64,000 bases of DNA from Paramacrobiotus metropolitanus. Taxonomy: Eukaryota; Tardigrada; Eutardigrada; Parachela; Macrobiotidae. Position 1 is the stretch's first letter; the number at the start of each line of letters is the position of its first letter. The DNA is taken from contig NW_026570238.1 of assembly GCF_019649055.1 (NCBI RefSeq), forward strand, positions 434,001-498,000, read 5' to 3'. The translations under genes and the position numbers were made by a program. A model generated the notes under the pieces. That model had not been told where the DNA came from. It saw nothing but the letters and a program-made list of their open reading frames with translations, and searched no databases. Below are positions 51,801-60,100 of the stretch, in pieces.

Positions 51801-54800
51801 TACGGGACTTTTGTCAAGTCAACATAACTCTCACCGGTACTTAACCGCAATATTTAAATTTATCTCTGCTAAGCTTCAACACACCCACCTCTTTCTACGT
51901 GCCCCAACAAATAACTGATTGATAAATTTGTGTTGCAGATATGAACGATGAAGCGCCAATCTTTGTAAGAAGACTTACACTGTCACTGTCTTCGATAACC
52001 TTGCTGCTGATGCAGCCATACTGAAGGGGATTGGTGAGAACGATTGCTCAAATATGACAGCGCTAAGAATTGTTTTTTTCATGAAGGTTGAGGCGACCGA
52101 TCGAGATCTTGGACAGAATGGTTCCGTTGTGTATAGCATCAGTTCAGAGAATTCCAGACATTTTAATTTATTTTACATCGACTTCCGAACTGGCATAATT
52201 AAGCTGAAGAAACCTTTTGGCACTGGTAAGGCAGACAACAGAAATTATCATATCATATATTTTTTACGAAGACAATTCAAGACATGCCGAACGAAGTGTC
52301 GGATGACTCGGATCCGTATTAACTGAATTGACAGTGTTCACGGTGACACGGTACATGTATATGCACGTGCTGCATGATTTAAAGTTTAGTCGAAGATACT
52401 AGTATAGTTATGAAATTAAACTCGCGAAAACAAAAATTTAACGTTGCATGTGTTGCACCTAATTTATTTATTGCAGAATTCACAAACGAGACGTTGTCCT
52501 CTTTCGTCGATGCATCGGATGAAGGAAGCCCTTTGCAGTGGTCCTCAGTGGCTGTCGAAATTTTCGTGGTGGATAACACAAACATTCTGCCCGAGATCGA
52601 CCAGTTGCTGTATCTTTTCAGTATCCACGAGAGCGCTCCACTGAACGCAACTCTGCTGACCGTGAAACTGAAATAACCTTAGCCAGTCATTTTTACCGTG
52701 ATACCCCCGTCGGCGTTAAACCAAACTGAACTGCCGTTTTCCATTCGCCAAGACGGCCGTCTCGTTGTGTTTAAGGAACTGGGTTTTGAAGCGCAGAACA
52801 AGTATTCGTACAGGCGACGTTCAAAGACAATCCGCTGTTGGTCAGCCATGTGGAGTTTCAGGCCCGTATTAACGATGAGAATGACAATGCGCTCGTGTTT
52901 TTCGCCGATAAGGTCACCGTCCAGACGCCGGAGAACTACACCGCTCCGGTCCGATTAATTCCAGTTTCGGCGTATGATATGGATTATGGGCAGAATGCGA
53001 TGATACGCTACGACCTTGTCAACGCGTCACAATTGCCAGTTGCGTTAGATCCAAAATCCGGATGGTTGACGCTGGAAACGACGATAGATCGAGAGATGGA
53101 CAGCAAAATTGTTGTGAAAGTTATGGAAGTGGACAGCGGCGTACCGGCTCTCATTTCGACAATGATTGTGGAAACTGATGTAAGCCTCTGCAAAGCATTT
53201 TTCGTTTTTGCCGTTACAGTCGAATCACCGTACGGTCCGTACGACAACCTGTACACCAACCACCTGTACAAAGTTCCGTGCTCAGTCATGTAAACTTATA
53301 GCGCTTCTATGATCTTTTTATACTATACAGTCATACGATGTTTCTGCCTCTTCGAAGCAAGTGCGCAATTATATAAATTCGCTTTCCAGGTTCTGGATAT
53401 TAACGACGAGGACGCTAGCTCCTGTACTCCTGTAGGAGCATTGAAATCGTCATGACCGATGTCGACGACCTGCACAACTACCTTTTGAACGTGGTCCGAA
53501 ATCCTTGAAGTGCTGAATTATGAACGGAATGCAAAAGATGACCGAGTCTTTTCGGCTGCATATGATTTATCGCACCCTGCCACAATTCTTATTCGTAAGC
53601 GTCAGTGACAGGCAGCTTATAAGTCATGACCTTTCGCCGGGTACGCAGAGTGCCACTGCCCTTTTTGGAAAGATAATTTGCAAAACTTTTGATTTACTTT
53701 ACTGTTACTTTTTCGCTGCCGCAAACGCTACTTTTACTTACTCTTTACTAATTACAAAACATTACTTAGTAAGCCAAGTACTAATAACTAAAACTTATGT
53801 TTTAGGAAGCAAATTTCGCGCGAAGCGCGAAGATGAGCAAATTACTTTATACTTACTTTTAATATTATTTTAAAAACCTTACTTACTGTTACTCTTACTT
53901 CAGATTCAAAACGTTATTGGTTACTGAACGCTTAATATTACGCTACTGTTTACTGAGTAACTTTTCCTTACTTATTGTCTACTCAGTAACCCATCACTGG
54001 TGCTGGCAAAACCGCTCAGAGCTTCGTCGTTTGAACAATCCCTAAGAGTTCGAAAATTCTCGTACTATTTGCAGTTTTGACAAATACAGAGTACTATCAT
54101 CTAAGCTGTACTCCAAATCATGTAATGTTCTGATACCCTCGCTCATATCAAGGCGTTTGTAGAACTTTTTTCTTGTGTTTTATGTCCGGATTGTTTTATT
54201 TACTTTATCCGGTACCTAAATCTAGTATGTCTAGAGGCACCTTAGTTAGAGGCACGTTAGTTAGACGCTGTATAGATTACAAGCCGTAATGATTTGCAGA
54301 TATAACAGTGCTAAACGGTAGTGCAGTGGCTTTTAATAGAAAACTGAGATTTGCAATCATTGTCTGATCTCGAGATCAAAGTCGAGTTTAAATTCTTGTC
54401 AAATTGGCACAAAAGTACCACCGCGTCTAGCGCAGATTTTAAGTAAAAGGTCATCGCAGCAAGAATGAGTGCAGCCTGAAATACCACCAAGGCAGTCTAG
54501 ACACGATCCTTTGTGATACATGTCACTTCCAGCTAAGTAGTTCTGAATCTTGTAGCAGTCTCGTTTAGTCAAGCATTCCCATTTCTCAAGGCCACTCATC
54601 CAACACCCAATGTCCTTCTCCTGACGCATCTGATACAGCTCCTGCAGCGCCGCATCCAGAATGCTTGACCCCGGACAGTGTGTCTCTTTGTAATGCTCAC
54701 CAGCAATCTTTTCTAGGAAACCAAAATACGTTTCAATTTCTAAAGTTGATGGCAAATCTTTAGGAATTACTTTCGACAGGAACCCGTTTTCTTTGAAATA

Positions 54801-57800
54801 CTGTCGCATCTTGTCGGCAAAGTCTGGTATCAGTTTTTCGATTTCCTCTTTGGTTGGAGCAGTCTGGCATACGTCATCACGCACAGAATAAGCCAAAGTC
54901 GTTGAATCCGAAATATCTACATTGCTTTGCGATTTTCTGCTAAAAAGAAGCTCTTTCCCGTTGACATACATTTCTGTGAACATTTTTGCGTTTTCAGCAG
55001 TTCTGCATGGCGGATCTCTGTCGCCGTTCCCGTAATAATCAATCCTAAACCGACCCGGGAGTGTGCGTGAAGTTTCAGTTATTCTTACGACTTTTGAACG
55101 AATCCGTGCGCTGCTCTTAGGCTTCTTTCGAAACGTCGGCTTCCAAAGAAATATGTCACCTTTTTCAATGGAGACTTTGCGAGATGCTACTGCGGGCTTG
55201 TAAACGTTGCGATAAAAACGCCGCTCCACACATTCCAGTATCGTATCTCTGACACAGGCCCGACGAAATGCAAGCGTTTCCAGCCCAGTTAAAGCATGGG
55301 AACGCACCGGCTCCGGTAGTTTTTCTAATCGGTCTAAATGGCTAGCAATATTTTCATCGCAATCCTCTTCGTACTGCTCAACTTCTTCAATGGTTTGAAA
55401 TTCTTCTTCTTCGTCAAAATTTTTTCCGGAGTGAGGTTCCGTAGCATGTCCAGTTGGTACTCGTTCGGCTCGATAGGGTCCAGTTCTAAGAGAAATAAAA
55501 ACTTTATTTGATCTTGAGATCACATGATTGCGAGTTACATCAAAGCGTTAATCAAGGGTATTGCATATTATTAATTCTTATATTCACTACGTTTACCGAT
55601 GCCAAATTCGTTTCCATCCGGTAATGAGGGATATCCTTTAAATGCTTCGAACGGTGTCATACCAATGGAATGGTGGTCAGTACAATTGAGGATCCGCTGA
55701 ACTGTTGGAAGCAAGTAAGGCCACGCGATCGCTTGTAAAGCGGCATCCGTGTTAGCCATAAGATGAGCCAAAACACGTTTCACTTTTTGATTTAGCCGTT
55801 CAACTTGTCCCTAGTAAACAAAAATGAAATGGTTGAGGAACATAGAACGCTACTACACGGCAAACCTGAGATTGTGGATGGTATGGTGCACCGTGAACAA
55901 AAACGGTTCCAGCAGGTTCTAACAACTCCTTAACGCGCTTATTGACAAACTCCTTTCCATTGTCGCTATGAAGCAGCTGTGGGCCGCCCTCATTTATAAA
56001 AAAAAGCTGCAAGGTTTTTCGCATTTCTTGGCCGGATTTAGATCGCAAAGGATACAAAAAACAGTACCGCGTTAGACATTCCGTAACAGATAACACATAA
56101 CGATACTCAGCATAGTTCAATCGCATCCCGGCATCAGAGTCCGGCGCCATGTCGATCAAATCGATTTGCAGCCTTTCCATTATTTCATGAACTCGAATTA
56201 TTTTTGGGACATACGGCAGGACGCAGGACTGGCTTAGCCTGACGAGTAATTTGACAGCCCTTGCAAATATCTTTTATAGAAGCCGCAACGGTCTTGGCGT
56301 AGGGGCAGTATATCTGTCGAAGCGACTGCTTTGCCAATAGATTTGCGCTTTTTGGCGCACATGTCAGCGATGGAGAGAGATGGTTCCTCCATACGATTTC
56401 GAAAGCCTTGCGGAAGCGGCAGAACACTCTCTCCTGACATGGCTTGGTCTTGTACAGCAAATTTCCCAGATCGTCATACCGAAACCTATAATTTTCTTCA
56501 GATAACTTTCCAAAGTAAAAAAACGTGATCGCGACCGCAGAAGATTTCGTTCCTCTAGTGAGAGTGCCTAAATTTCCAAAGTAGGTGTTAGTTTTGATCT
56601 TGAGATCACAACAAGAAATTACTGCTTACATCTTTATCTTTCAATCTTTTTGTAAGGCGCTCAATTTTTGATATTGTTGCGTCGCTGATAAAACCTCGGA
56701 CGGAAAATTTTGAAGAGTCCAACTGACCTTGGAACAGATGCGTCACAATTCCAAAGACTCGTTCTTCTATAGCAATTTAACGTGAAAATCATACTGAAAC
56801 TTTAACTTTAATTTTTTTTACCTTCTGCTGCGACGTCACCAGCAAAACCAGAGCCTAAAAAGCAACAATTAAGAAAAAAACAATGATATTAAAAAATGCA
56901 TTTTTATAGACTATAGTTGACCTTTTGGCTCCATTATGTCGGCGGTATAAGAATTCATCAATCCTTTCTTGAATAAAATCGTAGTAGATAAAGGTTTGCG
57001 TCGCTTTTCACAAGCAAAAACTTCCTCTGCTTGGTTTATGGTTTCCGGTACATCGACCACATCCTGATCATGTTCGGCAGTGCTATTTGTTGAAAGGAAG
57101 AGTGAGTGCTCTTGAAAGCGTACCATATTTGGAAAATCGCAGATGCACCACACTTCAACTTCAGTCATTTGGGATTTATCTTTTGCTTCCAAAGAATCAA
57201 GGTATTCCAAAAGAATGCCGTTAGCGAAAAGGTCGAGTCGCACGGCAGAAAAATGGTTGTTTTCCAAAAACAAACACCACGGCTTTTTTGCTTTATCGGT
57301 TCTACAGCGGACCCACACCGAATGATAGCCCTGTAAAAGATGCAATGTGAATAACAGCAACGAAATCTTGTTATTGAGTTCCGTATTTGATCTTGAGATC
57401 AAACTGACCTGCGGGCGTATGATGATAATATTATTGTCGTGCGCAACCGCAGCAGCAATTATCCACATATAGCAGGTCCAGCTACAATCCTGGGTAATTT
57501 TCACAGCATGCTCATCAAGCCACGGTACGTACATTTCCGATGGCAGGATCCAAATACAATCTTCAGAAATATTGTTTCTGCGCGTTACTGGTTCTAGAGA
57601 TTCTTTATCCACATACTTCAGGTGCAAATTTGACATATGCCGCTCGGCACAAAACTGTGCAAGAGATGCTACTAATGTCTTCTGGTGTTTCTCGAAGCGA
57701 CAACAAGAATCTTTTTGATCATTTGGGTGAATAATTAAAGCTTCTCTTTCCAAAATCAAGCAGAGAGCTGTTCTAAGCCGGTACTCAACTGCTAGTGCTT

Positions 57801-60100
57801 CTGTACCGTTCCCAAGTATCGCCAAAGCGTTGAAAAAGCAGTTTCCATCACCCGTGGTCTGGAGTGCGCGAGACGTGTCAAAGATTATAGGAACAAGAGC
57901 TCTGAGTTGCTTTGTTTCTTCAGTTGCGGTCTGTCCTGGATTCAGTTCATCCAGATAGTTCAAGGAATCAAGCGTGAAACCCCGAGAACCCAGTTCCTCC
58001 CATATTGCTGCAGCTTGAACATACAAACCGGACGAACACGTTCGAGCTGTTTCACACAAAGAACTCAAAGCAGTTTTGCAAAATATAATCCTCTCTTCCA
58101 TTGTCATGCAAAAGTTCAAATCACATTATTTTATAAATTATTTGTTTCAGCCAAGAAAATAAACAGCAATAGCAACTGCTACGCAAATATTGCGTCACTA
58201 CCCAGAATGATAGCAGCAGCAGTAAGTATCTGCAGTGCTGTTTGGATCCAGAAAGGGGCGTAGCGTAGGCGTTCCCATTGCTTTCAACAGCACCAATGAA
58301 ACTTTCCTTGCTGCTAATCTGACGGCGCTGCTAATGAGACCGCTACAACTGGGAATGAGGACGATTACAACTACAGTACAGTACTTTAGTATGTAGTTAA
58401 CGAGATTTTGTTGGCGTTATTTTAAGTACTAATTCTAGTCCACTTTTTCTGGATCTTCTGTGCACATGGTTTCAGTTTTAAATTAGGCTGAAGCAACCAA
58501 AGTGTGTGCCGCTGTCAAGTATGCCATTGATGTTGGCTATCGACATTTCGACTGTGCGTATTTGTATGGTAACGAAAAAGAGATCGGACAAGCAAATGCG
58601 GCAAAAATCTCTGAAGGCATCGTGACACGAGAGGAACTTTTTGTAACGAGTAAGGTCCGCACATGAATCTGGGATCAGTGTGTCTGTTGTAAATTTAAAC
58701 AAGTTGTACATAAAGCAGTTGGTTTTTCTGTTGTAGCTCTGGAATACGTTTCACAGTCGTGCAAAAGTTGCGGAAGGTGTTGCCATAAGCCTGAAAAGGC
58801 TCAGTTTGGACTATCTGGATTTGTTCCTCATACATTTTCCTATGGGTTATAAAGTAAGAAATTTTATTGCATTAGTAGTGTTCCCACAGCCAGGTGGAAA
58901 AAATGCCTTAAAATATACCGCTTTATCTGCTAGTGATTAATTGGCGAACAACGCATGTGATCTTGAAAATTAATTTACTTTTTAATTTGAACAATTTTGT
59001 AGTTAGTTGGCACCGATTTGTTACTAATCTGGGTAACGTTTTACGGAGGACAATGCAGCACATCTGTCGGTAGTGAGGAGGAATTATGTACCGTATTATT
59101 TCGAAATTTGTCCAGTTACCTAATCAGTTATTAATTTCGAGTTTATTGTTGTTTAATAATTTTTAATTTTGTGAGGATGTTGCCGGAACAGCGGTATAAA
59201 AGAAAATTAATATTAGTTTGATATGCATGGTTCATTGTAATAGGAGGGGAGGAGCAGTCATCCAGGATCGTACTCGGACGTCGACTACCTGGAGACTTGG
59301 AAAGTAAGGATAAACTGCGTTTGAATGCTGTGTACGCTATCCTCGCATTCGCTCTGTAATCCTTTGTGCAATCCAATACCGAATTCTGTAGGCTTTAGAA
59401 GATGTGGTTGATTCCGGGAAAGTCCGTGCCATTGGGATTTCGAACTTCAACGTACCACAGACCAAGAGGATCCTGGATCACTGCCGCATCAGACCACTGT
59501 GCAACCAGATAGAAGTCAATGTTTACCTTCAGAACCGTGCCCTTGTGGATTTTTGTGCGAAAAACCATGTGGCTGTGGTTGCTTATGCTCCTCTTGGTGG
59601 TGAATATGCTGAGGTGGGAAGCGATCTGGGATCGCCTCTTGCAGATCCTGTGGTCCACGAGACTGCCCAAAAGTACGGCAAAACACCGGCACAGGTTAGT
59701 TATAACATGGGTTGCTGTTGTTTGGATAGTCAGTAAACACTGTGTGTGGACTCAGGACTAAATTTGCCATCTGAGCGTTTTTTGCCTTAATTCCTCAACT
59801 GTGACACTTTACTGTTTTAGTGCGGCTATACGCTACATTTTCTTTGTTTCTAGATCCTTATTAAATTCCTGCTACAGCAGAACCTGATTGCTGTTCCGAA
59901 ATCTGTGACGAAATCCCGTATTAAACAGAATTTCGACGTAAGTAACTATTTAAAGATGCAGTCTGCCCTTATATTTTTAATGCTGGATTTATCAACAGGT
60001 GTTCGATTTTACACTGGAAGAACCGGACATGAGCTGTTTGAGGGCCCTGGATAAAGGGCAGATGTATCGTAGTACTGCAATGCTGAAGTGCATATTCTAA
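45887..60100 (+). CDS. Aldo-keto reductase with a 12.4-kb transposon in intron 1
   Basis: NADPH-dependent carbonyl reductase, (beta/alpha)8 barrel, cytosolic. Exons 45887-45928, 58487-58654, 58737-58853, 59244-59303, 59392-59694, 59854-59937 and 59999-60100 join in frame to 292 codons (291 aa), close to the family norm of about 300-320. Exon 1 encodes [14 protein letters not shown] and exon 2 continues [20 protein letters not shown], exactly the conserved N-terminal AKR sequence. The full tetrad is visible: Asp and Tyr in DCAYLYGNE, Lys in the TSK/LWN junction, and His in [15 protein letters not shown], an AYAPLGG strand and the cofactor-binding [14 protein letters not shown] follow. Introns 2-6 are short. 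Intron 1 is 12,558 bp, of which 12,401 bp is the element; removing it leaves about 157 bp. The gene looks intact if the large intron is spliced. Confidence 0.9.
45947..46020 (+). repeat. Left terminal inverted repeat of the element
   Basis: The outer 21 bp (45947-45967) match the right end exactly. Similarity then continues with mismatches to about 46020, including the shared blocks ATTAGCAGCA, CATTGGTGCTG and AATGGG. ATTAGCAGC occurs at 45959 and again at 45977, a subterminal repeat of the kind transposases bind. Starts 18 bp downstream of the AKR exon 1 splice donor. Confidence 0.9.
46436..46543 (+). other. Possible small exon upstream of the ParB-like gene
   Basis: Flanked by a TTGCAG acceptor and a CAG/GTTTGT donor. 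36 open codons include [20 protein letters not shown]. It may be an upstream exon of the ParB-like gene or a degenerate fragment. No homology is recognised. Confidence 0.25.
46756..49313 (+). CDS. ParB/sulfiredoxin-like domain protein with coiled coil, element-encoded
   Basis: Eleven exons join to 575 codons: 46756-46776, 46838-46922, 47013-47249, 47306-47613, 47749-48049, 48109-48293, 48403-48477, 48539-48622, 48721-48804, 48911-48988, 49047-49313. All splice phases agree. The second to fourth exons form a ParB-N/Srx-like fold segment ending in [16 protein letters not shown]; GNHRxRA corresponds to the nucleotide-binding GxxRxxA motif of bacterial ParB (family knowledge). Exons 5-6 have a helical domain ([14 protein letters not shown]) and a Lys/Ser/Thr-rich linker resembling a nuclear-localisation region. 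Exons 7-9 are three phase-0 coiled-coil units of 25, 28 and 28 residues. Exon 11 is an unrecognised compact domain ([15 protein letters not shown]). An in-frame TGA at 47476-47478 interrupts exon 4 unless a weak 72-nt intron (47449-47520) is spliced. Five introns carry the 14-bp palindrome. Role unknown. Confidence 0.72.
49314..49541. other. Spacer between ParB-like gene and cadherin remnant
   Basis: 228 bp of AT-rich sequence; probably the 3' UTR of the ParB-like gene. No palindrome copy is present. Confidence 0.4.
49542..53293 (+). pseudogene. Decayed cadherin (multi-repeat, protocadherin/Fat-like) remnant
   Basis: Fragments of several extracellular cadherin repeats lie collinear on the plus strand but in changing frames. 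SLDREQAK at about 49640; [10 protein letters not shown] at about 49756; VTATDADE after an AG acceptor near 49958; a repeat to about 50400; [18 protein letters not shown] near 51035; [20 protein letters not shown] near 51620 with LDRERQADY after it; DMNDEAPIF near 51940; [17 protein letters not shown] near 52086; INDENDNA near 52868; and [11 protein letters not shown] then [10 protein letters not shown] near 52975-53110. Calcium-binding DxNDN, DRE and DAD motifs remain. Frame changes and stops between fragments mean no continuous product. Intron-like gaps with splice-like edges remain, so this looks like a captured genomic segment, not a cDNA copy. No TM or cytoplasmic domain is visible. Confidence 0.75.
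53640..53998. repeat. TTACT/AGTAA-rich patch, possible non-autonomous element
   Basis: Dense TTACTT, GTTACT and AGTAA words over about 350 bp. It ends AGTAACCCATCACTGG, whose complement CCAGTGATGGGTTACT resembles hAT-type non-autonomous ends (from memory). It contains a small GC palindrome TTCGCGC-GAA-GCGCGAA at 53815-53831. The left boundary is not clear. Confidence 0.4.
54399..58107 (-). CDS. OTU-protease plus retroviral-type integrase (Ginger-like transposase), two frame breaks
   Basis: Transposase gene read right to left. Exon 1 (58107-57419) has an OTU cysteine-protease core, [12 protein letters not shown] (Cys about residue 90). After an 88-nt intron, exon 2 (57330-56922) has the partner His in ENNHFSAV. 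Short exons 56854-56822 and 56766-56640 follow. The next exon (from 56567) carries an H2C2-like zinc-binding segment ending YCPYAKT and CKGCQITRQ, then the integrase core. D in QIDLID, D in [10 protein letters not shown] and, after a 55-nt intron, E in GQVERLN are spaced as DD(35)E. A C-terminal exon from about 55486 to 54399 has a basic, SH3/GPY-like region (KGDIFLWKP) and Cys-rich end. Two apparent 1-nt shifts break the frame: in a T7 run at about 56515-56521, and in an A5 run at about 56201-56205. The DDE triad itself is intact. The phase into the last exon is unresolved. Confidence 0.8.
58274..58347 (-). repeat. Right terminal inverted repeat of the element
   Basis: The reverse complement of 58327-58347 equals 45947-45967. 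Weaker matching to the left end continues inward to about 58274 with one indel. The end lies 139 bp upstream of AKR exon 2, well clear of the acceptor. Confidence 0.9.

Larger units (their letters stand above)
46968..57401. repeat. Ten dispersed TGATCTTGAGATCA palindromic sites inside the element
   Basis: Sites: 46968-46981 (reverse orientation), 47635-47648 (TGATCTTGGGATCA), 47700-47713 (TGATCCTGGGATCA), 48327-48340, 48643-48656 (TAATCTTGAGATCA), 48878-48891, 54365-54378 (TGATCTCGAGATCA, perfect), 55509-55522, 56595-56608, 57388-57401. The consensus is two 6-bp arms (TGATCT/AGATCA) around a 2-bp centre, usually extended by T on the left and A or CA on the right. Nine lie in introns of the two element genes, and one lies 20 bp beyond the stop of the integrase gene. 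Sequence beyond 2-3 bp either side is not conserved, so it is the site itself and not a longer repeat that is shared. None was seen in exons or in the cadherin remnant. Confidence 0.85.
45947..58347. mobile_element. 12.4-kb Ginger-like DNA transposon carrying ParB-like, cadherin-derived and OTU/integrase genes
   Basis: Bounded by inverted repeats whose outer 21 bp are identical (45947-45967 and 58327-58347), both starting TGTAGCGGTCTC. The boundaries are confirmed because the element splits intron 1 of an otherwise intact aldo-keto reductase. Flanking 5-mers ACAGG (left) and ACTGG (right) are a possible target duplication with one mismatch. Inside, left to right: ParB-like gene (+), cadherin remnant (+), a TTACT-rich patch, OTU/integrase gene (-). 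No reverse transcriptase, LTR or gag is visible, so a retrovirus-type integrase within TIRs points to the Ginger class of cut-and-paste elements. OTU protease domains have been reported in that group (from memory). Ten copies of TGATCTTGAGATCA-like sites mark the introns of its two genes and the 3' flank of one. Confidence 0.88.

Noticed and set aside
54399-58107. Interpretation as an LTR retrotransposon or endogenous retrovirus
   Set aside because: No reverse transcriptase, RNase H, gag/env or LTRs are visible; the integrase lies inside terminal inverted repeats with spliced exons.
58959-58972. TGATCTTGAAAATT in AKR intron 3 as an eleventh palindrome
   Set aside because: Only the left half matches; the right arm is absent and it is outside the element.
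59624-59637. GATCTGGGATCG in AKR exon 5 as a palindrome copy
   Set aside because: It is coding sequence with an incomplete arm match; resemblance is incidental.
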